A stretch of DNA of 64,000 bases from Endozoicomonas sp. 4G (GTDB lineage: Bacteria > Pseudomonadota > Gammaproteobacteria > Pseudomonadales > Endozoicomonadaceae): the NCBI RefSeq assembly GCF_023822025.1, contig NZ_CP082909.1:5500001-5564000 (forward strand). Reading direction: 5' to 3'. The notes under the pieces are model-generated. The model did not search any database. It saw only the letters and a list, made by a program, of their open reading frames with translations, and had not been told where the DNA came from. Each line of letters opens with the position of its first letter. Position 1 is the stretch's first letter. This document shows, piece after piece, positions 43,075 to 55,300 of the stretch. A program made the translations under genes and the position numbers.

Positions 43075-43926
43075 ATGACAACGAACAATAAAAAGCTGAC
43101 CATCAGCTTTGAGTTTTTTCCGACCAAAACGGAAGAGGGTGCTAAAAAGCTCGCTCAGACAGCGATTGAACTCTCCCAATGCCAGCCAGATTTTTTCTCT
43201 GTGACCTATGGTGCTGGTGGTTCCACCCGTGAGCGAACCTTCGATACCGTAATGGGCGTTCGCAATAGCACCGATATTCCCACTGCGCCTCACCTCTCCT
43301 GTGTGGGCGACAGCAAAGCCCGGTTAAAAGAACTGCTGGAGCTGTACCAGCGTCAGGGGATTAATCGCATTGTTGCTTTGCGCGGCGATCTGCCATCGGG
43401 TATGGGGCGTTCGAACGGTGAATTGCAGTACGCTAACGAACTGGTGGAATTTATCCGCGCCGAAACCGGAGACCACTTTCATCTGGAAGTCGCCGCTTAT
43501 CCGGAAGCTCACCCTCAGGCGCAAAACTTTGAAGCGGATCTGGTTCACTTTAAACGCAAGGTCGATGCGGGGGCCAGTTCAGCCATTACCCAGTATTTCT
43601 TTAATGCGGACAGCTATTTTTATTTTGTCGATCGTGCCAGGAGCCTGGGGATTGATCTGCCGATTATTCCGGGCATTATGCCTATCACCAACTACACCCG
43701 TTTAGCTCGTTTCTCTGATGCCTGTGGCGCCGAAATTCCACGCTGGATTCGCAAGCAGCTGGAAGCCTACGGTGACGATATCGACAGCATCAAACAGTTT
43801 GGTGAAGAAGTGGTCACCCGGATGTGTGAAAGGCTCATTGAGCAGGGCGTTCCGGGGTTGCATTTCTATGCCCTGAATCAGGCTGAACCTTCCAAAGCCA
43901 TCTGTCACAATCTCAAAATGCTTTGA
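43075..43926 (+). CDS. metF: 5,10-methylenetetrahydrofolate reductase
   Basis: Product of 283 aa, MetF family: SFEFFPTKTEEGAKKL, FFSVTYGAGGSTRERT, GDLPSGMGRSNGELQYANEL, and IIPGIMPITNYTRLARFSDACG. It reduces methylene-THF to methyl-THF for methionine synthase. It lies in tandem with ahcY, a common gammaproteobacterial pair. Confidence 0.96.
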   Translation: MTTNNKKLTISFEFFPTKTEEGAKKLAQTAIELSQCQPDFFSVTYGAGGSTRERTFDTVMGVRNSTDIPTAPHLSCVGDSKARLKELLELYQRQGINRIVALRGDLPSGMGRSNGELQYANELVEFIRAETGDHFHLEVAAYPEAHPQAQNFEADLVHFKRKVDAGASSAITQYFFNADSYFYFVDRARSLGIDLPIIPGIMPITNYTRLARFSDACGAEIPRWIRKQLEAYGDDIDSIKQFGEEVVTRMCERLIEQGVPGLHFYALNQAEPSKAICHNLKML

Positions 43927-44041
43927 TAACCCTGTGGCCAGAGTGCTTTAGGATGGGACGAAGCACTTTGATGATTTAAGAGATATATGGGAGTGACGAT
44001 CTAAACTATTAGAAACCATTACGTTCAAGGAGTGAACACCC

Positions 44042-44449
44042 ATGTCTCAGTTAATTCAGGAATTCAAAAAAGAACATGCGCAAATCAGTGACTTACTTTT
44101 ACAAGCTCGTGAAGTGGGTGTTGATAACCAGGAAGGACGGGATTTGATCCTTTCAGCTAAAAAGATGCTCCTGGCTCATTTAAACAAAGAAGATAAGTAC
44201 CTTTATCCCGTACTGAGAGAAGCCGCCGAGAATGATGAGCGCCTGAAATCTACCCTGACTGACTATGCGCTGGATATGGATAAGATTTCTGCCAAAGTGA
44301 TGGTTTTTTTCAACCTGTATGAAAATTACGATAACACTAACGAAAACTTTCAGCAGGACTGCAACAACATTATCAAAGCGCTGAGCAAGCGGATTACTAA
44401 GGAAGAAGCGATTCTCTACAAAACTTACGATGAAATCAAAGATGCCTGA
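44042..44449 (+). CDS. Hemerythrin-domain protein
   Basis: Product of 135 aa, an HHE four-helix bundle. Iron-ligand candidates are His in KKEHAQISDLL and His/Glu in AHLNKEDKYLYPVL, with further acidic residues in the later helices. Such single-domain proteins bind O2 or NO at a di-iron site. AAGGAG lies 9 nt before the ATG. A terminator follows. Confidence 0.85.
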   Translation: MSQLIQEFKKEHAQISDLLLQAREVGVDNQEGRDLILSAKKMLLAHLNKEDKYLYPVLREAAENDERLKSTLTDYALDMDKISAKVMVFFNLYENYDNTNENFQQDCNNIIKALSKRITKEEAILYKTYDEIKDA

Positions 44450-44462
44450 AACCACCGGCTCA

Positions 44463-44498
44463 AATGATCGACTGGTTCTCAGTCGATCATTCTTTTCC
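44463..44498 (+). terminator. Terminator after the hemerythrin gene
   Basis: A perfect 12-bp stem AATGATCGACTG/CAGTCGATCATT with loop GTTCT is followed by CTTTTCC, 14 nt past the stop. Confidence 0.75.
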
Positions 44499-44569
44499 AG
44501 AAGAATATAAATCCAGGCAACATGACACTAAAATCATCCGATGGATGACAAATGGCATAAACCCTAATC

Positions 44570-45382
44570 TTAAATACGAAATCTGTTAAAAATGATCTGA
44601 CTCATGGGTAAAATATCTTCATCGTCGGCAGACACCTTACTAATTTGTTTTTGTAATGATTCTTTTTCATCAGGAAGCTCGCTATCCGTCATCTCGTAGT
44701 GAAGCATCAAAATACTGTGCAAAAAGTTGAGACCTTCTACGCTCAAGCAATTGATTGCACGAGTCTTGAATAGTTTGTCATTTTCCGATACCTCATCCAC
44801 ATCAATAAAATTCAGCTTTGCACAGGCACAAACAAATTTATATAAAAAGCCTTTTTCACCTAATTGCGCTTTTAGTTTTTCGTTACCGACTATTGAACCT
44901 TCAACCTCATCAAAAAGAGCGCGCATTGCCAGGCCCAAATCATCTGGACTGGCCTTGCGACCTTCAGCAATTGAAAACGCTTTAAAAACAGTAGCGTCCA
45001 ACTCAATAAGGATCTCCATTAACTCACTGGTCAATGCTTTGGCTTTATCGGAGGAAAGGTCTTCGATACCAGCACCTCTTTCAACCAGATTTTCCAGAAA
45101 GTCATTCATTAACGATCTTGCTTTGTGCTCATTTCGTTCAAGGTGCCAGTAATGAAGCCTGGTCTTCACACTCCAGGGATTGGTTTTGCGTTTATAAATA
45201 GACTGATTAAATGCCAAATCGGTCCTGGGGGATTTTTTGACTTTGTCCAAAACCGTTGTTAGCCCTTCAAGAACGTGAACCAGTTTGCCAAAAATCTTCC
45301 CATATAATTTTTTACAATCGTTTTTAAAGCCGGAAAGACTTAAATGACTTGCAGCAAAAGACTTAACACCTTCAAAACTCAC
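44570..45382 (-). CDS. Hypothetical helical protein
   Basis: Start set at GTG 45382, which has GGAGGT 6 nt upstream; a TTG/ATG-type start at 45400 lacks a site. The 270-aa product is soluble and alpha-helical, with segments such as FGKLVHVLEGLTTVLDKVKK, SLMNDFLENLVERGAG and ALTSELMEILIELDATVF. No family is recognised. It is divergent from the adhesin secretion genes with a 215-bp AT-rich gap, and no functional link can be read. Confidence 0.6.
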   Translation of the reverse strand: MSFEGVKSFAASHLSLSGFKNDCKKLYGKIFGKLVHVLEGLTTVLDKVKKSPRTDLAFNQSIYKRKTNPWSVKTRLHYWHLERNEHKARSLMNDFLENLVERGAGIEDLSSDKAKALTSELMEILIELDATVFKAFSIAEGRKASPDDLGLAMRALFDEVEGSIVGNEKLKAQLGEKGFLYKFVCACAKLNFIDVDEVSENDKLFKTRAINCLSVEGLNFLHSILMLHYEMTDSELPDEKESLQKQISKVSADDEDILPMSQIIFNRFRI

Positions 45383-45597
45383 AAAACACCTCCATGCCAA
45401 AAAAGCATCATATTTAATGTCTTATTTGGTTAACAACAATCAGTCGTCAGATATAAGACAATTTTCAAATGATTTCTTATTAATTATTTAAGACCAATAA
45501 ACTACGCTACTATTAATTTCAGATACGCTTTTACAGAACAAGTTACAGAACAGGCAGTACCTCTGTATTTTATTTTATTAATTCAGTGGCAGAAACT

Positions 45598-47775
45598 ATG
45601 AATTACAGTGCAGCTGCAGAAGATGCAAACGAAGAGTGGGGTATACCAGAGAGCGACCAACTGGAGTTTGACCCTCTATTGGAATGCCTCAGTATTCTAA
45701 CCAAGCATTATGGAAAGCCCTTTTCTCACGATTCCCTTCGTGCCGGGTTACCCCTTGAAAACGGCAAACTGACCGCAGAGCTATTTTCCCGGGCAGCCGA
45801 AAGAGCAGGCCTTGCGTCGAAAACCCATAAGAGAGCATTAAAAGATATCTCTCCTCTGGTCACGCCTACGGTTCTTTTTCTAAAAGAACGTAAAGCCTGC
45901 ATTCTGATTGATATTGATCATGAAGAAGAAAAAGCCCGGGTGATTATTCCTGAAGCGGGAGAAGGTGTTCAAGACATCGACCTTTCGGATCTGGAAGAGC
46001 ACTATACCGGCTACACCATTTATGTCCGGGAAAAACACCGGTATGACAAGCGCACCCCCACGACGCTGAATATTCGCTCCCGACATTGGTTCTGGGGCAC
46101 GATTCTTGGCTCCTGGAGAATTTACCGGGATGTCTTGCTGGCTTCCTTGCTGATCAATATTTTTGTGGTGGCCAGCCCGCTGTTTGTCATGAATGTTTAC
46201 GACAGAGTGGTGCCCAACCAGGCTTTTGATACCCTCTGGGTGCTAGCTGTGGGTGCCATTATTATCTTCAGCTTTGACTTCGTTCTGAAAATGATTCGAA
46301 GTTACTTTATTGACCTTGCAGGCAAAAAGTCGGACATACTGCTCTCATCCCGGGTGATGGAGCGGGTGCTGGGATTAAGCATGTCGGCCAAACCGGTTTC
46401 GGTCGGTTCCTTTGCCAAGAGCCTTCAGGAATTTGAGAGCATCCGGGAATTTATCACTTCATCAACGGTGATTGCTCTGGTGGATCTGCCTTTCACCCTG
46501 ATCATATTGATGGTGATTTTCATTCTGGGTGGTCCATTAGCTTACATTCCTGTGTTCTGTATGGCTCTGATAGCCCTGTACAGTTTTGCCATTCAGGCAC
46601 CTCTCAAGCGTTCTGTTGAGAAAACCCTGCGCTCCAACTCCCAGAAAAACGCCACCCTGATTGAAAGCCTTTCTGGCATGGAAGCCCTGAAGATTGCCCA
46701 GGCAGAGAGCGAAATTCAGTACAAGTGGGAAAAAGCAGTAGGCCACATAGCTACCTGGAGTATCAAAACCAAGCTATTGAGTTCTTCCGCATCAACCGTC
46801 AGTGCTTATGTTCAACAGATGTGTAACATTGCCCTGGTGTCTTACGGTGTGTTCCTGATTTCTGAGGGTGACCTCAGTATGGGTGGTCTGATTGCTACCG
46901 TTATGTTGTCAGGTCGATGCCTCGCGCCCATGGCTCAGGTAGCTGGCCTTGCCACTCGCTACAACCAGGCTAAATCGGCCCTGGATGGACTTAACGACAT
47001 CATGGATATGCCGGTAGAACGTCCAGCGGACCGTGACTACGTCAATCGTCCTGAGCTGGCCGGAAGTATCGAATTTGATGGTGTCAATTTCACCTATCCG
47101 GGTCAGGAGATCCAGGCGCTCAGAAACATCAGCCTGAACATCAAGCCTGGTGAGAAAGTAGCCATTATCGGTCGTATCGGTTCTGGAAAAACGACCATAG
47201 AGAAGCTGATTCTTGGTCTTTATGAGCCTAATGAAGGTGCCATCCGAGTCGATGGTATTGACCTGAGACAGATCAATCCTTCGGACCTTCGAAGCAGCAT
47301 TGGCTGTGTCTCTCAGGACATCACCCTGTTTTACGGAAGCATTAAAGAAAACATCACCCTCGGTGCCAGCTTCGTTGACGACGCCGCCTTGCTGAAAGCG
47401 GCTGAAATATCCGGTGTGACGGAATTCGCCAACAAGCACCCCAATGGCATGGACATGATCGTGGGCGAAAGGGGACAAAACCTCTCAGGTGGACAGCGAC
47501 AAAGTATCGCCTTAGCCAGAGCACTCCTGATGGACCCACCGATTCTGGTTCTGGATGAACCCTCCAGCTCCATGGATAACACCACCGAGTTGCGGGTCAA
47601 AGAGCAACTGAAAAAGCAATGCAAGGATAAAACCATTGTTCTGGTCACTCATAAGGCTTCCATGCTGGAGCTGGTTGATCGCCTGATTCTGGTGGATAAC
47701 GGCAAGATTGTTGCGGACGGACCCAAGGATCAGGTTCACGCCGCCCTTAAGCAGGGCAAACTCAAAATCGAATAA
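45598..47775 (+). CDS. lapB: Type I secretion ABC transporter, LapB-like
   Basis: Product of 725 aa from ATG 45598 (GTG 45586 would add four residues). Order: an N-terminal C39-peptidase-like domain without the catalytic Cys (about 30-150), six transmembrane helices (about 160-440), then an ABC domain with Walker A GRIGSGKTT, signature LSGGQRQS and Walker B ILVLDEPSSS. It matches LapB/RtxB exporters of giant adhesins. The adaptor and adhesin follow. No TolC-type outer-membrane gene is in the window. Confidence 0.93.
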   Translation: MNYSAAAEDANEEWGIPESDQLEFDPLLECLSILTKHYGKPFSHDSLRAGLPLENGKLTAELFSRAAERAGLASKTHKRALKDISPLVTPTVLFLKERKACILIDIDHEEEKARVIIPEAGEGVQDIDLSDLEEHYTGYTIYVREKHRYDKRTPTTLNIRSRHWFWGTILGSWRIYRDVLLASLLINIFVVASPLFVMNVYDRVVPNQAFDTLWVLAVGAIIIFSFDFVLKMIRSYFIDLAGKKSDILLSSRVMERVLGLSMSAKPVSVGSFAKSLQEFESIREFITSSTVIALVDLPFTLIILMVIFILGGPLAYIPVFCMALIALYSFAIQAPLKRSVEKTLRSNSQKNATLIESLSGMEALKIAQAESEIQYKWEKAVGHIATWSIKTKLLSSSASTVSAYVQQMCNIALVSYGVFLISEGDLSMGGLIATVMLSGRCLAPMAQVAGLATRYNQAKSALDGLNDIMDMPVERPADRDYVNRPELAGSIEFDGVNFTYPGQEIQALRNISLNIKPGEKVAIIGRIGSGKTTIEKLILGLYEPNEGAIRVDGIDLRQINPSDLRSSIGCVSQDITLFYGSIKENITLGASFVDDAALLKAAEISGVTEFANKHPNGMDMIVGERGQNLSGGQRQSIALARALLMDPPILVLDEPSSSMDNTTELRVKEQLKKQCKDKTIVLVTHKASMLELVDRLILVDNGKIVADGPKDQVHAALKQGKLKIE

Positions 47776-47832
47776 CCCTGCAGTCAGCAATGAACTGCCA
47801 ATGACCTTGAATGGATTAAACAGGATCGTGCA

Positions 47833-49362
47833 ATGAGCGACTACAAGGACGATAAAAACGCTTCTGAATTACCAGAAGATCAACCGGCTTCAGATACTCA
47901 ACCAACGACTCCGCCGGAGACAGCGTATGAATCGAGTTCTGAGGATCAGCAAGCCGTGACTGAAGAAGTCATAGTGGATGATCGTGAAGAACTGGACAGA
48001 CAGGTTGAAGAAGAGGAAATCCTGGAGAATACGGCTTCATTAGAAGACAATGTCAGCCCGGAAGACCTGGAGTACATGTCTGATACCAGTGCCGCCATGC
48101 TTATGAAAGCACCAACAGGCGGCAGGTTGCTCATTTACACCATGTTGCTGGCTATTGGCTCAGCCATCACCTGGGCCAGTCTGGCACCATTGGATGAAAT
48201 CACCCGGGGTATGGGTGAAGTCGTTCCCTCTTCTCATCTACAGGTCATTCAGAACTTTGAAGGCGGCATACTGGAAGAGCTTTATGTCCGTGAGGGCGAG
48301 CTGGTCAAGGAAGGGCAGCCACTGCTGCAACTGGATGATACCCGCTTCAAATCTACTTTCAGGGAAGGCGCTGTTGAGTATTACAGTGAGCTGGCCAGAG
48401 CCGCCAGACTCAGGGCTGAACTGTCTGGCAATCCACTGAAGTTTCCTCCTCAATTAAATGATTATCAGGATTATGTTGACCGGGAAATCCAGATTTACCA
48501 GAGACGCGATGCCGGGCTCAAAGCTGAGCTGGATATTGTCAACAAACAAGCATCCCAGGCCAAACATGAACTGGCCGCTTCCGAGTCACAGCTGGAGTTT
48601 TTAACCACCAGTCTGGAGCTGGGAGAAGAAGAGCTGGAGCTGACCAACCCCCTGGCTGAGCAAGGCGTGGTTTCCCATGTAGAAATGATTCAACTCAAGC
48701 AGAGAGTGAATGATCTGGCTTCCGAGAAGAATATGACAGAGCTGTCCATTCCCAAGTTGAGCGAAGCTTACCAGGAGGCTCTGGCACGTAAGCGGGAACT
48801 GACGGTCAAATTCCGGGAAGAAGTGGTGCAGGAGCTGAAGGAATCTGAAGTCAAACTGGATCAAATGTCTGAAACACAAACCAGCCTGGAAGACCAGGTG
48901 GTCAGGACACTGCTTCGCTCACCGGTTGAAGGCATTGTTAAAAAGATTAATGTCAAAACGGTAGGCGGCGTTATACAGCCTGGCATGGATGTCATGGAAA
49001 TTGTTCCTGTAGAGGAATCCCTCTTGGTTGAAGCCCAGATCGCTCCTAAAGATATAGGCTTTCTCAGGGAAGGTATGAAGTCTGTGGTCAAACTGACAGC
49101 CTATGACTTTGCCGTCTATGGTGGGCTTGAGGGTGTGGTAGACCATATAAGTGCCGATACCATCAAAGATGAAAAAGGCGAAAGTTTCTACATCGTTCGC
49201 GTCAGAACCCATGAAAACCAGCTTGGCAACCCTGAAAAACCGCTGGAAATCATCCCGGGTATGAAGGCTAACATCGATATTATCACCGGAGAAAAAACCC
49301 TGATGGAATATCTGATGAAGCCAATTCTCAGGGCCAGGCAGAATGCTCTGACTGAGCGGTAG
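47833..49362 (+). CDS. lapC: HlyD-family type I secretion adaptor, LapC-like
   Basis: Product of 509 aa. An unusually long acidic cytoplasmic N terminus (about 1-95) precedes a single transmembrane helix (LLIYTMLLAIGSAITWASL). A barrel-sandwich/lipoyl motif (ILEELYVREGELVKEGQPLL), a long coiled coil and the beta-barrel C terminus (LRSPVEGIVKKINVKTVGGVIQPGM) follow. It bridges the inner-membrane ABC exporter to an outer-membrane channel. It lies 57 bp from lapB and 20 bp from the adhesin, one operon. Confidence 0.94.
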   Translation: MSDYKDDKNASELPEDQPASDTQPTTPPETAYESSSEDQQAVTEEVIVDDREELDRQVEEEEILENTASLEDNVSPEDLEYMSDTSAAMLMKAPTGGRLLIYTMLLAIGSAITWASLAPLDEITRGMGEVVPSSHLQVIQNFEGGILEELYVREGELVKEGQPLLQLDDTRFKSTFREGAVEYYSELARAARLRAELSGNPLKFPPQLNDYQDYVDREIQIYQRRDAGLKAELDIVNKQASQAKHELAASESQLEFLTTSLELGEEELELTNPLAEQGVVSHVEMIQLKQRVNDLASEKNMTELSIPKLSEAYQEALARKRELTVKFREEVVQELKESEVKLDQMSETQTSLEDQVVRTLLRSPVEGIVKKINVKTVGGVIQPGMDVMEIVPVEESLLVEAQIAPKDIGFLREGMKSVVKLTAYDFAVYGGLEGVVDHISADTIKDEKGESFYIVRVRTHENQLGNPEKPLEIIPGMKANIDIITGEKTLMEYLMKPILRARQNALTER

Positions 49363-49382
49363 ACGCTTCCCGGGAAGGGGCT

Positions 49383-52300
49383 ATGAATTCCAATTCTGAT
49401 GGTTCCAGACCTGTTATTGGTCATGTTCAGGATACCGATGGCGATGTATTCGCCATCGCTCCTGATGGCAGCAAACGCATTCTTAAGGAAGGAGATCCAC
49501 TCTATCTCAATGAGAGGGTCGTCTCCGAATCCAGTGGCCCTGTCTCTATTCTTCTCGTTAATAGTGAAGTCATTCAGCTGGAGGGGCAGTCCCAGCTGGT
49601 TATGCTGGAGAATATGCTTCAAACTGCATCACCTTCTGATGCTAAGCTGTCATCAGAAATCGAAGAGATACTGGATGCTAATGCAGACAGGGCAGGTTCT
49701 GCCGAAATTCCCCCTATTAAAGTTAATCCTGTTGACGTTGCTGAGCTCTCTTCATCAGAAGAGCCCGACAGTTCCTCTCAAGATCCTGGCCCGGAAGTAA
49801 GTAATGGCTTCTCCAGTGAAGTCGTAGTGGTGGAAAGAGAGGCCACAGAATTAGAAGAGCAAAGCAAGACAAAGCCGCTATCGGAATCATCAGAAGAGAT
49901 TGAACAACCGCTTAAATCCATCGAACCACTGCCGGTATCCGAACGATACCATGAAGTATTAACTGCTTCCGTTCCTGTCAATTATGCACCCACCGCTCAA
50001 AACATGGTGATGGGAAGCAGTGAAAGCGCGACAGAGCTTGAAGGCAAGCTCCAGGCTTACGACGCCAACTCCGGGGAAGCGCTAAAGTTCAGTCTGGTCA
50101 CTGCTCCTGACTCAGGGCAGTTGATACTGAATGACGATGGTAGCTTTCGCTTCCTGCCCGGCAGTGACTTCGATTACCTTGCGGCAGGTGAACAATCGGT
50201 TGTCACTTTTGTTTTTCAAGCCAAAGACAGCAGGGGTGCCAGCTCAAGAGCTTCTGTTGATATCACCATTACAGGTGAGAGTGATGTCGGCGATGCCCCG
50301 GAAACTGCCGAGCCTGTATTAGCCGAGCTTGTTCAGAGTGATGGGGAAACGACCATCGATCTGCTCTCTCAGGCTTTTGACAAGGATCCTTCAGAAACCC
50401 TCTCGGTGACTCAGTTACGCCTGACTGAGGGCAATGAGGCGGGTGTCAGTATTGGTCTGGACGGCAGCAGTCTGAGTGTTGACCCTGAGGCCTATAAATA
50501 TCTGGCTGCTGGAGAAACAGAAACCCTGACCTACGAATATCGGGTCACGAATTCCCGGGGAGAGTCTGTTTTAGAGTCTGTCACCATTACGCTCTCAGGC
50601 GACAATGATCAGCCTCAGGTCAGAGAAGCTGTCATCCAGACGTTCGATAAGAACAGCGATGACTTTAACGTTGACCTCTTGGCAGGTGCGTTCGACCTGG
50701 ATGCATCAGACAGCCTTAAGGCCGTCTCTCTCAAGATAACCGCCGGTGATCCTTCAGGTATTACTATCGCGGACGATGACAACAGCCTTGCTGTGGATGC
50801 ATCTGCTTATGAGCATCTGGCGGCAGGTGAATCTGAAGTGATCGAGTACAGCTACGAAATAGAAGACGGGCAGGGTGGTGTTGTCAGTCAGAGTGCGTCC
50901 ATTACCATTGAGGGCAGCAATGATAATCCGGAAGATATTGATCTATCCGGAACCCGTATTGATGAAAATCAGGATGGTGCAGTTGTGGGTACTTTGTCTA
51001 CCACAGACAAAGATCTTTCTGACACTCACACCTACACCGTCGATGACCATCGCTTTGAAGTGGTAGACGGCGATCTCAAGCTGAAAGAAGGTATAGCCCT
51101 TGACCACGAAACCGATGAATCCGTTGATGTTAAGGTGACAACGACTGATGTTGATGGTGCCGCCTATTCAGAGAGCTTTACCCTTGAAGTCAACGACATC
51201 AACGAAGCACCCGTTGTGGGGAATGTTGATCTCATCATTTCTGTCAATGATGCTCCGGTTTCGGCAGGTACGCTGGTGACATCCGACGAAGATACACCTT
51301 ATATCTTCAGCACATCCGACTTCGCCTTCACTGACCCGGATGCCGGGCAGACACTGCAAAGCATCAAAATTACTCAGTTGCCTCTGGCAGGTGCGCTGCT
51401 CTTTAACGGATCAGCTGTTACTGCGGGTATGGAAGTGACAAAAAGTGAGCTGTTGGCAGGCCGGTTGAAATTTGAGCCGACTCAAAACGAACATGGCAAC
51501 CTTTACGCCTCATTCGAATTTCAGGTCAGTGATGGCCAACTTTTCTCATCTTCAGCGACTTTCGACTTCAGCATTACATCGGTCAATGATGACCCAACGG
51601 TCAGCTCTGCCATTGCGAAAAATGTTGTTGAAGACTCGGCTTCAGTCAACATCGACCTGCTTGAGTCTGCTGCAGATGTTGATGTTGGTGATAATCTCTC
51701 CGTGACTCAGATCACCCTGTCATCTGGTGACGACTCTGGCATCACCATCAATGGCAACATCCTTACCATTGACCCCGGTGCCTATGACTATCTTCCCGAC
51801 GGAGTGACTGAAACCATTGTCTACAGCTATGACATTGAAGACGGCAATGGTGGTTCAGTTGCCCAGACTGCCACTCTGGTCATCACTGGTACAAACGACA
51901 CCGCACAGATAACAGGCCTTGATACAGTAACCGTAGCTGAAGACAGTCATGCCAGCACACTCACAACATCAGGCTCCCTGACTGTCATTGATGCTGACCA
52001 GGGAGAGGCCAGTTTCACCGCAGAGACCATCACCGGCAGTTACGGTTCACTGACCATTAATGCCAGTGGTAGTTGGAGCTATTCGGCCAGTAACAGCCAG
52101 GCCGATATTCAGGCTTTGGGCAATGGTGACAGCTTGACCGAGACCCTGACGGTTCGGTCTTTGGATGGCACTACACACAATATCGTTATTAACATCAATG
52201 GCACCAACGATGTGGCAGTTATCACTGGCGATGATACTGGCAGCGTCACTGAAGACGTCGGCAACACCTTGATGACCTCCGGCACTCTGAGTGTCACCGA

Positions 52301-55300
52301 TGTTGATGGCGGCGAAGCCAGTTTCACAGCAGAAACCATCACTGGCAGCTACGGTTCACTGGCCATCGCCAACAACGGAAGCTGGAACTATTCGGCCAGT
52401 AACAGTCAGGCCGATATTCAGACCTTGGGCAATGGTGACAGCCTGTCCGAGACCATCACCGTGAAGTCTCTGGATGGCACCACCCACAATATCGTCATTA
52501 CCATCAATGGCACCAACGATGTAGCGGTGATCACGGGCGATGACAGTGGCAGCGTCACTGAGGATGCTGGCAACACCCTGATGACCTCAGGCACCCTGAG
52601 TGTCACCGATGTTGATGGTGGCGAAGCCAGTTTTACCGCAGAGACCATCACCGGCAGCTACGGTTCACTGACCATCGCCAACAATGGAAGCTGGAACTAT
52701 TCGGCCAATAACAGTCAGGCCGATATTCAGGCTCTGGGCAATGGTGACAGCCTGACGGAGACCCTGACGGTTCGGTCTCTGGATGGCACCACCCACAATA
52801 TCGTCATTACCATCAACGGCACCAACGACGCGGCAGTCATCACTGGCGATGACAGTGGCAGCGTCACTGAGGATGCTGGCAACACTCTGATGACCTCCGG
52901 CACCCTGAGTGTCACCGATGTTGATGGTGGCGAAGCCAGTTTCACCGCAGAGACCATCACCGGCAGCTACGGTTCACTGTCCATTAATGCCAGTGGAAGC
53001 TGGAGCTATTCGGCCAGTAACAATCAGGCCGATATTCAGGCTCTGGGGGATGGTGACACCCTGACCGAGACCCTGACGGTGAAGTCTCTGGATGGCACCA
53101 CCCACAATATCGTTATTACCATCAATGGCACCAACGATGCAGCGGTGATCACTGGGGATGACAGTGGCAGCGTCACTGAGGACGCCGGCAACATCCTGAT
53201 GACCTCCGGCACCCTGAGTGTCACCGATGTTGATGGCGGCGAAGCCAGTTTCACCGCAGAGACCATCACTGGCAGCTACGGTTCACTGACTATTAATGGC
53301 AGTGGTAGCTGGAGCTATTCGGCTAATAACAACCAGGCTGATATTCAGGCTCTGGGGGATGGTGATACCCTGACCGAGACCGTCACCGTAAAGTCTCTGG
53401 ATGGCACTACCCACAATATTGTCATTACCATCAACGGCACCAACGACGCGGCGGTGATCACGGGTGATGACAGTGGCAGCGTTACTGAAGACGCCAGCAA
53501 CACCTTGGTGACCTCCGGCACCCTGAGTGTCACCGATGTTGATGGCGGCGAAGCCGGTTTTACCGCGGAGACCATCACCGGCAGCTATGGTTCACTGACC
53601 ATCGCCAACAACGGAAGCTGGAACTATTCGGCCAATAACAGTCAGGCCGATATTCAGGCTCTGGGCAATGGTGACAGCCTGACGGAGACCCTGACGGTTC
53701 GGTCTCTGGATGGCACCACCCACAATATCGTCATTACCATCAACGGCACCAACGACGCGGCAGTCATCACTGGCGATGACAGTGGCAGCGTCACTGAGGA
53801 TGCTGGCAACACTCTGATGACCTCCGGCACCCTGAGTGTCACCGATGTTGATGGTGGCGAAGCCAGTTTCACCGCAGAGACCATCACCGGCAGCTACGGT
53901 TCACTGACTATTAATGGCAGTGGTAGCTGGAGCTATTCGGCTAGTAACAACCATGCTGATATTCAGGCCTTAGGGGATGGTGACAGCTTGACCGAGACCA
54001 TCACAGTAAAGTCCCTGGATGGCACCACCCACAATATCGTTATTACCATCAATGGCACCAACGATGCAGCGGTGATCACTGGCGATGACAGTGGCAGCGT
54101 CACTGAGGACGCCGGCAACACCCTGATGACCTCAGGCACCCTGAGTGTCACCGATGTTGACGGAGGCGAAGCCAGTTTCACCGCAGAGACCATCACCGGC
54201 AGCTACGGTTCATTGATCATTGATGCCAGTGGTAGCTGGAGCTATTCGGCCAGTAACAGTCAGGCCGATATTAAGGCTCTGGGCAATGGTGACAGCTTGA
54301 CCGAGACCATCACCGTAAAGTCCCTGGATGGCACCACCCACAATATCGTCATTACCATCAATGGCACCAACGATGTAGCGGTGATCACGGGCGATGACAG
54401 TGGCAGCGTCACTGAGGATGCTGGCAACACCTTGATGACCTCCGGCACCCTGAGTGTCACCGATGTTGATGGTGGCGAAGCCAGTTTCACCGCAGAGACC
54501 ATCACCGGCAGCTACGGTTCACTGACTATTAATGGCAGTGGTAGCTGGAGCTATTCGGCTAATAACAACCGGGCTGATATTCAGGCTCTGGGGGATGGTG
54601 ATACCCTGACCGAGACCGTCACCGTAAAGTCTCTGGATGGCACTACCCACAATATTGTCATTACCATCAACGGCACCAACGACGCGGCGGTGATCACGGG
54701 TGATGACAGTGGCAGCGTTACTGAAGACGCCAGCAACACCTTGGTGACCTCCGGCACCCTGAGTGTCACCGATGCTGATGGCGGCGAAGCCAGTTTCACA
54801 GCAGAGACCATCACTGGCAGCTACGGTTCACTGACCATTAATACCAGTGGTAGCTGGAGCTATTCGGCCAGTAACAGTCAGGCCGATATTCAGGCTCTGG
54901 GCAATGGTGACAGCTTGACCGAGACCATCACCGTAAAGACTCTGGATGGCACCACCCACAATATCGTTATCACCGTTAACGGCACCAACGATGCGGCAGT
55001 AATCACTGGCGATGACAGTGGCAGCGTCACTGAGGACGCCGGCAACACCCTGATGACCTCAGGCACCCTGAGTGTCACCGATGTTGATGGCGGCGAAGCC
55101 GGTTTTACCGCGGAGACCATCACCGGCAGCTACGGTTCATTGATCATTGATGCCAGTGGTAGCTGGAGCTATTCGGCCAGTAACAACCATGCTGATATTC
55201 AGGCTCTGGGCGATGGTGACAGCCTGTCCGAGACCATCACCGTAAAATCTCTGGATGGCACCACCCACAATATCGTTATTACCATTAACGGCACCAACGA

